NCBI RefSeq assembly: GCF_019749255.1
Contig: NZ_JACWFH010000021.1
Span: 1 to 42,473, forward strand
Reading direction: 5' to 3'
Length of the DNA stretch: 42,473 nucleotides
DNA from: Mesobacillus maritimus
GTDB lineage: Bacteria > Bacillota > Bacilli > Bacillales > Cytobacillaceae
Shown here in pieces: positions 25,861 to 34,365 of the stretch. The translations under genes and the position numbers were made by a program. How positions within the stretch are numbered: position 1 is the stretch's first letter; each line of letters opens with the position of its first letter. The notes below the pieces were generated by a model. That model saw only the letters and a program-made list of their open reading frames with translations, was not told the DNA's origin and ran no database searches.

Positions 25861-26159
25861 TGAAAAAGCTATTTTACTATTTAGCACTTTTAAACATGAT
25901 TGACGCCTTCGTCACGTCCTACGGCCTCGAAAATGGTTTGATTTCTGAGTTAAACCCATTTATGGATAAACTCTATCAAATGAATTCTAGCCTGTTTTTC
26001 TTCATGAAATTTTCACTATCCTTCTGCCTCTACTTATTCATTTTCTTCAAAGTGGTTCCATCATCTAGGGTAGTAAAGGGAGTCACATTTGTGGCATCGG
26101 GGATGTATACAATTGTCTTTGGACTTCACTGTTTCTGGCTATTTTTATTCTTACTCTAA
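25861..26159 (+). CDS. Small DUF5658-like membrane protein
   Basis: About 99 residues with three hydrophobic segments. The N-terminal motif YLALLNMIDAFVTSYGL followed by SELNPFMDKL resembles DUF5658 proteins, which begin with an N-x-x-D-x-x-x-T helix and a downstream NP-x-M. ATG start with AGAGGTACC upstream. Function unknown. No operon partner is evident; a decayed gene follows. Confidence 0.75.
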
Positions 26160-26271
26160 TCTAATCCATTTTTAAGCATGGACATTAATGCTGCCTTGAT
26201 TATAAATTGATTTTACTCATAAAACCAGACAAGCTAACTATAGTAGTAATTAATAAAAGGGAGTAATGGTA

Positions 26272-26905
26272 ATGAGACTAGCTTTCATTTCCTACATCCA
26301 CGGGAAGCATATGTGCTTGATGCTGTTCTATCAGATATAAAGAAAAGATATGTGGACAAAGTGTATGTACTCGGAGATCTTTGTTACCGGGGACCAGAAT
26401 AGCAGCGGTCTTTTGATCTCCCTCGTTCGCTAAAAACAAATACGATGAATGGGTTGGACGTGGTGTAAATAAAGGGGAAGTACCTGAACCGGCCTTGGAA
26501 ATGAGGAAAGTATAGAATATCTTCGCAGTTTGTTTACTGAGTTAAACCTAGAGATTAGAAATAGAAGGAATGTAAGTTCATGCGTATCATTCAACCTAAC
26601 TAGTCTGTTTTGAAACCGTTCTTCCATATGAAAAGCACTTGCAGTAAAAATGATGATTCAAGATGTTGATTTATGTATATACGCTCATATCTCACAAGCC
26701 ATACTTGCGCTACATAAATGGAAATTGCATGATAAATATCAGTAGCATAGGGTTACCATTTGAGGGGGGAGAATCCTCTTATAGAATTGTTGATAAAGAA
26801 TAGTAATTCCCAAATACCAATTGTTCGCGTTGAATATGACATCAAGTGGTTGAACATGTTCAACAATTTGATTACCCGAATAAGGATTACCTGATAACTG
26901 ATTAA
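26272..26905 (+). pseudogene. Decayed metallophosphoesterase gene
   Basis: Translation fragments in shifting frames read as one calcineurin-like phosphoesterase: MRLAFIS-x-IHG at 26272, then DIKKRYVDKVYVLGDLCYRGPE before a stop, then NADEWVGRGVNKGEVP-like, LPYEK, MMIQDVDLCIYAHIS, LRYINGNCMINISSIGLPF and VVEHVQQFDYPN. Several frameshifts and in-frame stops interrupt it. The IHG and GDLCYRGP motifs identify the family; the first Asp of the usual DIHG motif is Tyr. The ribosome site GGGAG before the first ATG is still present, implying recent inactivation. Confidence 0.8.
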
Positions 26906-26955
26906 GGTATCAATCACGCTGAACTTTAAAAAATTTAGCCTTCTCAGCTTTTAAA

Positions 26956-26990
26956 GGAAGACCACTGTTAATTCAAAACAGTGGTCTTCC
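26956..26990. terminator. Hairpin terminating the polysaccharide operon
   Basis: A 14-base perfect stem GGAAGACCACTGTT / AACAGTGGTCTTCC with a 7-base loop. The T-rich side (TTTAAAAG) faces the minus strand, so it probably ends the operon finishing at 27067. Confidence 0.75.
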
Positions 26991-27066
26991 ACTTTGTTCT
27001 TGATAAAGAACATCATAGGTGCTATAAACACTCTACAACTCTTTATTGAAAGATAAGGAGACGTAG

Positions 27067-28002
27067 CTATTTTAGATTAATTTTGTCCATAAAATCCACT
27101 ATTGTATCATTTGGGAATACCGTTTTCCTAGGTATTTCATATAAATCTTTTCCTGGTCTTACATCGTCATATTTTACAGTGAATGCTGATTGTATACCTA
27201 GTTCTTTTATAACTTCGATGGTCTCTAAATCATATTCACCGTAGGGATAGGAGAAAAGTGGCTGGTTATCGCTTATATTCCCTAGACTAATTTTAAGATC
27301 TTTCATGATAGCTTCCTTATCTTTGGTCACTAAGTAGGCCTTTCCATCTTCATTCCTTTGGTGGAAATTATACGTATGACTTTCAAAATCAAATATATCA
27401 CAACTTTTTTTCATATCTGATACGCTAAGATATTGTTGTCCCATTGGATCATACTTGTTATCCTTTTCTGTAATATTTCCTGTGATGACAAAGTTGAGTG
27501 CAGTAAAGTTGTATTTTTTTAGAATTGGATAAGCTTCTTGGTAATTGTTTTTAAAACCATCATCAAAGGTAAGTAAGATACTATTTTGGGGAATGTCAAT
27601 TTTGTTATCCATAAACAGGTTAAACTCGGCTGCGGTTAACGTCACATAATCATGCTTTTTTAACAACGCCATTTGTTTTTCAAATTCAGATTTTAGGACG
27701 ATAGTTTCTTGTAAGGAATTACCATCTTGATAATGCCCCTCTTGAATGTTTTGGTCATCGATGATTTTATGGTACATCAGTACCGTAATCCGGTTTGCCT
27801 CTTCCCCTGGTTTTAGATTAAAATCTCTAACCGTTTGAGTCCATTCCTGACAATCAGTGATATCAACCTTTTTATCTTGCGGAAATACAGAGTGTCCAGG
27901 ATTAAAAGCATGGACCAATGTATCTGAAAAAATATAGATGAGACAGGAAAAGGTCAATAGGAACACCAATGGGAATAGAAAATTTATTAAATTTCGTTTC
28001 AC
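27067..28002 (-). CDS. Polysaccharide deacetylase (NodB domain, IcaB/PgaB-like)
   Basis: A 311-residue protein anchored or exported by an N-terminal hydrophobic helix (about residues 8-30). The NodB domain shows VLMYHKI, LTFDDGF with the catalytic and metal Asp pair, the metal His motif SHTYNFH and SYPYGEY. It should act outside the membrane to N-deacetylate a polymer such as poly-N-acetylglucosamine. Last gene of the operon, directly following the GT2 gene (stop and start abut). The IcaB role is inferred from its partnership with a GT2 synthase. Confidence 0.9.
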   Translation of the reverse strand: MKRNLINFLFPLVFLLTFSCLIYIFSDTLVHAFNPGHSVFPQDKKVDITDCQEWTQTVRDFNLKPGEEANRITVLMYHKIIDDQNIQEGHYQDGNSLQETIVLKSEFEKQMALLKKHDYVTLTAAEFNLFMDNKIDIPQNSILLTFDDGFKNNYQEAYPILKKYNFTALNFVITGNITEKDNKYDPMGQQYLSVSDMKKSCDIFDFESHTYNFHQRNEDGKAYLVTKDKEAIMKDLKISLGNISDNQPLFSYPYGEYDLETIEVIKELGIQSAFTVKYDDVRPGKDLYEIPRKTVFPNDTIVDFMDKINLK

Positions 28003-29367
28003 TTACCCCACTTCCTTCCTGTTTAACATAATTCCCTCTCCATAACTTTGCTTATTCGTTCCAATTCTGTCAACGTTATTCCAAACATCTTTATCTTTAA
28101 AATAAAGTATCGTTCCAAATGTCACAAATACTAACCCCAATAAACGATAGGTTAGAATCTCAAAGGGAACAAAGAGGGTAATCTTTAGTAGATCCTTACG
28201 AGAATACACGTGACCAAACCTTCCTGCAACGAGAAGTGCCATTATACTTCGAAAAAGAGCTAACAGAAAGGTGAACGATAGGAAGAATAAGGCCATACTG
28301 TAATTTTTAGTGAATAAGAGAATGATTGGAATTAATATTGTTGGGTAGGCATTTAAAGTACCTAATATCAGAGAGTCAACCAAGAGATAAATCGAAACCG
28401 GGAAGCCTAAGTTCGTAAAATAAGATTTTCGAAAATGAAGTAGACAATCAATGAAACCCCTTTGCCATCTAAACCTTTGACTGAACAGTGCTTTGTAGCT
28501 AGATGGGCATTCCGTGTAGCAAAGAGCCTGCGGTACAAAAATTAATTTGTGCTTTTTATATTTAGTTTTAATAAGCTTATGAATTCTTAAAGTAATATCA
28601 AGGTCTTCCCCAACGGTTTTACGATATCCATTAATCTCTAATAATGCATGTCTGCGAAAGGCACCAAATGCGCCAGCGATAACTGTAATTGATTTCAGCT
28701 TTTCCTGAGTTGTTTTATGTAAATAAAAGTCAGTTAGGTATTGTATAATTTGATAGCGAATTATCCCAGGTAGATTAAATACAGGTTTTGGCTTGATGTG
28801 GCTACCGGTAAAGCCCTGTGATATTTGTATCATGCCGCCTGCAGCAAGGACCTTTTCATCCTCGAAGGAGGTGTTCATGGCAGCGAGAGCATCGGGGGCA
28901 AGAATGCTATCCGCATCGAGTGTAATGATGAGACTCTTTTTGGAATAGGCTATTCCTGCGTTTAACGCATCCGCTTTTCCTCCATTCTCTTTATCTAATA
29001 AAAAAACCCTTGGGAAGTTAGCAGATTGATAGAAGCCTCTTGCGGGTTCATGTTGTCCTATCTGTGTAGGAGTTCTTTGAATAGGCTTTAAGTCTAAATA
29101 CTCGTATAATACTTTCATTGTTTGATCGCTTGACCCATCATTAATAAAGATGGCTTCATAATTTGAGTAACCAAGGTTTACGATGCCCTGTAAACAATTC
29201 AAAATCGTCTTTTCCTCATTGAAAGCAGGAATTAATATAGAGAACTCTTTTTCCTCCAGCAGCTTGATTCCTTCGCTCCGTCCTTTTCCTGAGAAAAGGG
29301 GGATAAAGATATAGAGTAGTTGAAAGAGAATAAAGAGAGAAAACAATACTAAAGTAGCATAGATCAT
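28003..29367 (-). CDS. Processive family 2 glycosyltransferase (PgaC/YdaM-like)
   Basis: A 454-residue membrane glycosyltransferase: one N-terminal helix, a GT-A catalytic domain and three to four C-terminal helices. Motifs are SILIPAFNEE, FINDGSSD, NGGKADALNAG, TLDADS, the catalytic VGEDLDIT and QRFRWQRG (the Q-x-x-R-W of processive synthases). These indicate synthesis and export of a polysaccharide, most likely poly-GlcNAc given the deacetylase; a glucan is possible given the GH16 neighbour. In B. subtilis the related ydaLMN genes are c-di-GMP-linked. Confidence 0.92.
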   Translation of the reverse strand: MIYATLVLFSLFILFQLLYIFIPLFSGKGRSEGIKLLEEKEFSILIPAFNEEKTILNCLQGIVNLGYSNYEAIFINDGSSDQTMKVLYEYLDLKPIQRTPTQIGQHEPARGFYQSANFPRVFLLDKENGGKADALNAGIAYSKKSLIITLDADSILAPDALAAMNTSFEDEKVLAAGGMIQISQGFTGSHIKPKPVFNLPGIIRYQIIQYLTDFYLHKTTQEKLKSITVIAGAFGAFRRHALLEINGYRKTVGEDLDITLRIHKLIKTKYKKHKLIFVPQALCYTECPSSYKALFSQRFRWQRGFIDCLLHFRKSYFTNLGFPVSIYLLVDSLILGTLNAYPTILIPIILLFTKNYSMALFFLSFTFLLALFRSIMALLVAGRFGHVYSRKDLLKITLFVPFEILTYRLLGLVFVTFGTILYFKDKDVWNNVDRIGTNKQSYGEGIMLNRKEVG

Positions 29368-29372
29368 AATTG

Positions 29373-30266
29373 TTACCTCCCGTTTTTTTGGTAGACCTTT
29401 ACATAATCAATTTCATAGAAAGTGGGAAACTTGGTCGTTTCATCAGGATTCCCTGGCCAAACACCACCAATAGCTGTATTAAGATATATATACATCTCCT
29501 CCTTTGGGATATGGTTAGTTGTTCTGAACCTTTCCTCACCGTCAATAAACCACACAATAGAATCAGCTGACCATTCTATTCCAAAGGTATGGAAGGACTC
29601 AGAAAAGTCCGGCCCAATTATGCTATTTGATACACTTTTAAGTGATTCATTCTCATCTAACCAATGAAATACCATCCAAATTTCTTCCGGCTTATGACCG
29701 AGCATTTCCAATATGTCAATTTCCGGGAGCCAGGTGTTCTCTTTATTGGTCATCATCCAAAAGGCTGGAAACATCCCCTGTCCCTTTGGTAGTTTCGCGC
29801 GCATTTCCACTTTCCCATATAAAAAACTATATTTCCCTTTTGTATTTATAGCCCCTGATGTATAATTTCTTCCACCATACGTTTCCTTTTTTGCTATTAA
29901 CTTGAGATAGCCATCCTCTACTTTGACATTATTAGGAGAATAATACTGCAGTTCCTCATTTTTTTCAGCTGCCCAATCAACGATATTCCACTTGGAAGGT
30001 TCAAGACCACCCCAATTGAAATCATCCTCCCAGACTAATTGCCAACCATCGATGTATTCTTGCTTGCTTTGTTGACGTACCTCCTCTGTAGTTGACTGGG
30101 CATCTTTGTCATCATATGCATAGGATATAGGATTATTAGGTGTGTCCAATTTATCAGCTTCTTTCTCTTTTAATGTCGAAGGTCTATTGGGACAGCAATA
30201 GACCATAGTCAGTAGGGAAATGATAAATAATATCCCGATAGAGAAAAGTATTTTACCTTTGCCCAC
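29373..30266 (-). CDS. Secreted or anchored GH16 glycoside hydrolase
   Basis: 297 residues: an N-terminal membrane segment (about 5-24) followed by a charged linker and a GH16 jelly-roll domain (about 75-295). The catalytic motif EIDILEMLG (E-x-D-x-x-E) is intact, with WQLVWEDDFNWGG at the start and AFWMM before it. GH16 enzymes cut beta-1,3 or 1,3-1,4 glucans and similar polymers. GTG start at 30266; the strong SD GGAGGTGA lies 12 bases upstream, slightly far, and no in-frame alternative exists. Cys at 24-25 does not form a good lipobox. First gene of the three-gene operon. Confidence 0.9.
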   Translation of the reverse strand: MGKGKILFSIGILFIISLLTMVYCCPNRPSTLKEKEADKLDTPNNPISYAYDDKDAQSTTEEVRQQSKQEYIDGWQLVWEDDFNWGGLEPSKWNIVDWAAEKNEELQYYSPNNVKVEDGYLKLIAKKETYGGRNYTSGAINTKGKYSFLYGKVEMRAKLPKGQGMFPAFWMMTNKENTWLPEIDILEMLGHKPEEIWMVFHWLDENESLKSVSNSIIGPDFSESFHTFGIEWSADSIVWFIDGEERFRTTNHIPKEEMYIYLNTAIGGVWPGNPDETTKFPTFYEIDYVKVYQKNGR

Positions 30267-30353
30267 TTTAATTATTAATCACCTCCAGATTTAACAATTT
30301 TCAGTTAATTGTTCACTATAAAATTTGTTCTAAATAATGAACACTATATCTGG

Positions 30354-30376
30354 ATTATACAATGGGTCTTCCGAAA
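30354..30376 (-). promoter_or_regulatory. Promoter of the polysaccharide operon
   Basis: Minus-strand TATAAT (30354-30359) with TTTCGGAAGA (30367-30376) seven bases upstream. The same TTTCGGAAGA precedes the -10 of the opposite promoter at 30547. Confidence 0.5.
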
Positions 30377-30541
30377 ATAAAAGTAGAAATTTCTTTTTAA
30401 AGAACGGTTTTAATGAAAATTGTTCATATAAGGAACATTCGTCGGCAATATTGACCATGTGAATTAAATATTTTAATCTTTAAATAATAAAAAGTGTCGA
30501 ATATTGTTGTCTTATATTGAGAACGAATTTTGTTAAAAATG

Positions 30542-30570
30542 TTTACTTTCGGAAGAATAAGCACTATTAT
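30542..30570 (+). promoter_or_regulatory. Promoter toward the SinR-like gene
   Basis: TTTACT (30542-30547), 17 bases, TATTAT (30565-30570). The spacer contains the shared TTTCGGAAGA element. Confidence 0.45.
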
Positions 30571-30646
30571 TTTACATAAGTAAGGTTCACTAAAAAGAAC
30601 AAAAAGGTGTAATAGGGGGAGAATAGAAATATTCTTTGGATCAGCG

Positions 30647-30802
30647 ATGAAAGCCTCGGTAAGTATATGGTTACCGATGGTATTCTTATTTTCGTATTTT
30701 TTTGGTTTGATAGGAGCTAGAATATTAGTAGCTTTAGGAATCTTTCGGTACAGGATACGACTAGGAAAAGGAGAGGAAACAATATGGATGGAAAAAGATT
30801 AA
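30647..30802 (+). CDS. Possible 51-residue membrane microprotein upstream of the SinR-like gene
   Basis: An open frame with one long hydrophobic stretch (SIWLPMVFLFSYFFGLIGA) and a basic C-terminus (FRYRIRLGKG). Its stop overlaps the SinR-like start by 19 bases, which would couple translation. The first ATG (30647) lacks a ribosome site; GGGGGAGA (30615-30622) would instead serve an ATA at 30629. I do not recognise the protein. Coding status is uncertain. Confidence 0.35.
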   Translation: MKASVSIWLPMVFLFSYFFGLIGARILVALGIFRYRIRLGKGEETIWMEKD

Positions 30803-31125
30803 AAGAGCTTCGAAGGAGAAAAGGGTTCACTTTGGATACCTTAAGTGAGCGAACAGGTATTTCAAAATCGTACTTAAGTCTGATTGAGAGAGATATACAA
30901 AGTAACCCAAGTTTGGATATTTTACATAAGCTTGCCAAGACATTCGATGTCCAAGTTGAAGAGTTAGTAAAATTGGGGGAAGAAGATACGCCTGCTACTG
31001 GTTTAGCTAGTCCAGATTTGACTGTAAAAGCCACTTTTAAGGTTGAAATTGAACTTCCAGTGGGACAAATGAATTCAATGAAATTAGAAAAAATCCAAGA
31101 ATTTATTGAACTATTGAAAAAGTAA
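30784..31125 (+). CDS. SinR-like helix-turn-helix repressor
   Basis: A 113-residue XRE-family protein. Residues 4-62 form the HTH (KRLKELRRRKGFTLDTLSER, SKSYLSLIERDIQSNPSLD), closely resembling SinR of B. subtilis, including the S-Y-L-S-x-I-E-R recognition segment. The C-terminal MNSMKLEKIQEFIELLKK resembles a SinR/SinI-type dimerisation helix pair. SD is GGAGAGG. It is divergent from the exopolysaccharide operon, with GTTC boxes between them, so repression of the operon, and perhaps of itself, is the likely role. No SinI antagonist gene is recognised nearby. Confidence 0.82.
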   Translation: MDGKRLKELRRRKGFTLDTLSERTGISKSYLSLIERDIQSNPSLDILHKLAKTFDVQVEELVKLGEEDTPATGLASPDLTVKATFKVEIELPVGQMNSMKLEKIQEFIELLKK

Positions 31126-31649
31126 TAAATGCATAGTTGATAGACATTACTATATTGCCTTAACTATTCATTTATAATGAATGTTAATAGGGGGGATTCT
31201 ATATCAAAAGTTGAGAAGGGAATACTGACTGGTTATCAAAAGTTATTCTCTTTAGAAAGAAAGTCGAACTTGTATCAATATAAGTAATAACATAAGAATC
31301 TAATAGTCATATCAAATATTTCAATATAAGAGGTGTCTTCTTATGTCTTTTTTTATTTTTAAGGTCAAGCACTATATTTCAATTAGTTTTACTTTGCCAC
31401 TTAATCCTCTCTCCAAAAATAATTATTCTTCCACATTATTAATGTAGAACAACTTCCTTTTGGTTAATCCTCTTCCTTTCATAATCCTTATGCAAATTAT
31501 GGTGATTTCCTAATTCATCTATCCAAACAGAATCAGATATAATAATATATATTGGTTAAGACATTACTACTTAGGGATATTTATTTGTTGTTTCTGTGAA
31601 GTTTAATGAGTTACGATATGTTAAAAAGAGCAAAAGGAGATCCTGGAGT
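31126..31649 (+). other. Intergenic region with a weak terminator-like hairpin
   Basis: No convincing gene. TATAAT at 31174-31179 is followed by a G6 ribosome-site-like run at 31190 and a short open frame lacking a normal start. At 31326-31344 ATAAGA/TCTTAT forms a weak hairpin followed by a T-rich run to 31360, perhaps ending the SinR-like transcript. TTAATCCTCT is repeated near 31401 and 31464. Confidence 0.35.
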
Positions 31650-32873
31650 ATGAATGATGGTACCAGGGAAGAAGTTTTAAGAATAGAAGAGATAAAGGCG
31701 ATTAAATTGTTTACTCTTCTATTTTATTTTGTCTATATAGGATATGATTTTGTCTATTATTATTTGTTTGCTTATTTTAATCATAAGGATATGGGGTTAC
31801 CTGACAAAGGGTTAGGCTATTATATGTATGGAGCACTCTTTTTGCTTCTTCCAATTGTCCTATACCTTATTAAAAAAGGGCAGCCATTTTTAATAAAGTA
31901 TATTTATTTTTATGCGTTTCTACTGTTGGATTTTACCAATAATCTATTAATCTATTGGGGTACGGATTCACCATATATGAACGGCAATTTTGTCGAAGTC
32001 TTATTTTTGATTTTTTCACCCATTTTTGTGAATAAGCGTTTCTTTTGGATTATTTCGATATCTATGGTTCTGAAATACGTTGCTTATGGGGTGCTATTCC
32101 ATAGTAATTCGGTCCTTCTCCCGATTATGCTGGTTCTCTTTTTAGCCTTATTCGGCTGGATAGTGTTGACTCGCTTTATTTCTTATATTAACGGTATGAA
32201 CTTAGCGTATGAGGAAGCAAAGCAAAAAGAAAAGCTTGCGGTGGTTGGACAAATGGCGACTTCTATTGCGCATGAAATCAAGAATCCATTATCCTCACTT
32301 AAGGGTTTTACACAGTTACAGTTAGAGAAAGAGAAGTCTGAAGAAAATTTTTATCCTATCATGTTAAACGAGATTGACCGGATTAACTTAATTGTTTCGG
32401 ATCTTCTAATTCTAGGGAAACCGACTGGAACATCAAAGTCGAATGTTAGCATAGAAGGGATCCTAAATTACGTTGTTTCAGTAATAGAACCACAAGCTTC
32501 TAGGCAATTTATCACAATACAGACTGATATTGACGAAACCATACCGCATATATATTGTGATGAGAACCAATTAAAACAGGTTTTTCTAAATTTATTAAAA
32601 AACTCAGTAGAATCGATGATGGACGGTGGAAATATTTATATTAAGGCCCGGTTTAAAGACAATCAATTTATCATCAGTGTTCAAGATGAAGGGGAAGGTA
32701 TTCCTCAAGCGCAGATTGAAAAAATAGGGGCTCCTTTTTATACAACTAAGCCAAACGGTACAGGTCTAGGATTAATGGTAACAAAGAAGATAATTGAAGA
32801 GCACGGTGGAAAGTTAGAAATTAATAGTGTGCCTAATGATGGGACAACAATTGATGTCATTCTCTATTACTAG
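31650..32873 (+). CDS. Membrane sensor histidine kinase sharing its sensor domain with the next gene
   Basis: About 407 residues. Residues 15-190 hold five to six membrane helices with almost no extracellular loops; the stretch LIFSPIFVNKRFFWIISISMVLK is near-identical in pattern to the HD-GYP neighbour. Then HisKA (SIAHEIKNPLSSLKGF, His about 208) and HATPase (FLNLLKNSVE, VQDEGEGIP, TKPNGTGLGL). It resembles KinB-type sporulation kinases in layout and length. No response regulator adjoins, so the phosphorelay Spo0F is a possible target (inference). The start is set at ATG 31650 because AAAGGAGA lies 9 bases upstream; the frame is open to GTG 31596. Confidence 0.88.
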   Translation: MNDGTREEVLRIEEIKAIKLFTLLFYFVYIGYDFVYYYLFAYFNHKDMGLPDKGLGYYMYGALFLLLPIVLYLIKKGQPFLIKYIYFYAFLLLDFTNNLLIYWGTDSPYMNGNFVEVLFLIFSPIFVNKRFFWIISISMVLKYVAYGVLFHSNSVLLPIMLVLFLALFGWIVLTRFISYINGMNLAYEEAKQKEKLAVVGQMATSIAHEIKNPLSSLKGFTQLQLEKEKSEENFYPIMLNEIDRINLIVSDLLILGKPTGTSKSNVSIEGILNYVVSVIEPQASRQFITIQTDIDETIPHIYCDENQLKQVFLNLLKNSVESMMDGGNIYIKARFKDNQFIISVQDEGEGIPQAQIEKIGAPFYTTKPNGTGLGLMVTKKIIEEHGGKLEINSVPNDGTTIDVILYY

Positions 32874-33055
32874 TGGATTTCGATAAATGTTAATAAAAAT
32901 ATCTATTGGTCTATTCTTGTAGTAGTACTTTTGGTTTATAATTAATGTAGGATTGTCGATTGGTGGCGAATAAAATTCATGGTGATAGGTATTTTACTTT
33001 AAAAAAGATGGTAGAAATCAATAGCCTATTAAACTTATAGAAGAGGAATGGAGTC

Positions 33056-34279
33056 ATGTTTAACGTGTGGGGTAACAAAATAAAAAATCAAATAAATGAT
33101 AAGGCTCTCCTTCAGACGGAAAAGCACACTCTTAAATGGTTTCTTGCGCTCTTTTATGTAATATATTTCTTTTACGAAATATATTATCAATTCTTTTACT
33201 TAGATTATTTGCAGTATGGGAATGCAGAAGGGCCTGTATTATGGAATTACATCTTTTATGTATTAATCTTTAGTCTTCTTCCATTAACTTACTTTATGCT
33301 GAAGAAGGGAAAACTTTTTCAAGTTAAATATTATTTTGTCCTTTGCTATTTCTTGATTTCTATTTTTAGTGAATCCGTTCCCTTTTTATACAGTTCGGAA
33401 TCGCTCCGGATTGGAAACGCTGCGGAACTATTACTGTTACTTTTTTCACCGATATTTGTTAATACACACTTCTTTTGGTTTGTTTGTATTGGTCTAATTT
33501 TAAAATATCTAATGATGGGCTTGTTTTTAGGAACAACAGAGGTTATTTTTCCTGCAATGCTTGTCATCATTCTTGCTTTTATTGCATCAATTATACTTAA
33601 AAGATTCCAAGTATATGTTGGAGCAATTAAAACTTCCTATGATAATCAGTTAGAGGGAATTGTAAAAGGTGTTATTGCAACGATTGAATTAAAGGACCAA
33701 TATACTAGAGGTCATAGTGAACGAGTAGCATTTTACGCAAAAACGCTTGCAATTGCCCTTAATAAGTATTCTAAAGCTGAAATACAATCTTTCTATTATG
33801 CCTGCTTGCTGCATGATATCGGTAAAGTAAGCATTCCTGACGAAATTTTAATGAAACGTGGAAAATTAACAAATGAAGAGTATGAAATTATAAAGACCCA
33901 TCCCGTTGTTGGTACTGAAGCAATTCGAAAAGTCGATGGCTTATATATGAGTATTGATGTGATTAAATATCATCATGAACGCTGGGATGGAACGGGTTAT
34001 CCAGATCAATTAGCTGGCACTGACATTCCATTACTTGCTAGAGTGGTTTCTATAGCGGACGCATTTGACGCGATGACCTCTTCAAGATCCTATCGAAGTG
34101 CTATGTCAGTTGATGAGGCATATAGACGGATTATTGATGGAAAAGGTACGCAATTTGATCCAAAATTGGTAGAAGTTTTTGAAACAACCTTTCCTGAATG
34201 GGTGAACTACCATAAGTCCTATGATTGGTCCGAGGCGGTTCCCCTTCAAAATAGCAATAATAAGGAGGAAATAGGATGA
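33056..34279 (+). CDS. HD-GYP domain c-di-GMP phosphodiesterase with shared membrane sensor domain
   Basis: A 407-residue protein. Residues 25-195 are a five-to-six-helix sensor paralogous to that of the preceding kinase (LLFSPIFVNTHFFWFVCIGLILK). The C-terminal HD-GYP domain (about 205-385) keeps RGHSERVAFYAK, LLHDIGK (HD at 253-254), HPVVG, HHERWDGTGYP (GYP at 314-316) and DAFDAMTS, so it should be active on c-di-GMP. ATG with GAGGAATGGAG upstream. Its stop overlaps the CWWC peptide gene (ATGA), tying the peptide to this operon. A 180-base gap separates it from the kinase. Confidence 0.92.
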   Translation: MFNVWGNKIKNQINDKALLQTEKHTLKWFLALFYVIYFFYEIYYQFFYLDYLQYGNAEGPVLWNYIFYVLIFSLLPLTYFMLKKGKLFQVKYYFVLCYFLISIFSESVPFLYSSESLRIGNAAELLLLLFSPIFVNTHFFWFVCIGLILKYLMMGLFLGTTEVIFPAMLVIILAFIASIILKRFQVYVGAIKTSYDNQLEGIVKGVIATIELKDQYTRGHSERVAFYAKTLAIALNKYSKAEIQSFYYACLLHDIGKVSIPDEILMKRGKLTNEEYEIIKTHPVVGTEAIRKVDGLYMSIDVIKYHHERWDGTGYPDQLAGTDIPLLARVVSIADAFDAMTSSRSYRSAMSVDEAYRRIIDGKGTQFDPKLVEVFETTFPEWVNYHKSYDWSEAVPLQNSNNKEEIG

Positions 34280-34353
34280 AAATTCGTAAACTGGCTAAGA
34301 TAAAAACAACTTGCTGGTGGTGCCCATTTTTACCGGGGTATGGAAGAGGCTGA
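34276..34353 (+). CDS. 25-residue CWWC peptide, candidate RiPP or signal precursor
   Basis: A tiny gene with an excellent ribosome site (TAAGGAGGAAATAGG) and ATGA overlap with the HD-GYP gene. The basic leader (MKIRKLAKIK) is followed by the core-like TTCWWCPFLPGYGRG. Two Cys flank two Trp, and the end is rich in Gly and Pro. It precedes a hairpin attenuator and a gene joining a RiPP-recognition (PqqD-like) domain to an M50 protease, the standard place for a precursor peptide. I know no family with this core. It could be a signalling peptide sensed by the two neighbouring membrane receptors (inference). Confidence 0.7.
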   Translation: MKIRKLAKIKTTCWWCPFLPGYGRG

Positions 34354-34365
34354 GGAATAGTGAGG

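Larger units (their letters stand above)
30311..30600. promoter_or_regulatory. Cluster of SinR-type GTTC boxes
   Basis: GTTC occurs at 30311, 30327, 30422 and 30585 and GAAC at 30339, 30412, 30433, 30521 and 30597. Two of them read GTTCTTT on the minus strand (30409-30415 and 30594-30600), a perfect match to the SinR consensus GTTCTYT, and one reads GTTCTCA. They flank both divergent promoters, next to a SinR-like gene. Confidence 0.55.

Noticed and set aside
31177-31287. 36-codon frame after the SinR-like gene
   Set aside because: Its ATG overlaps a TATAAT likely to be a -10 box and has no ribosome site. The G-run downstream would need an ATA start.
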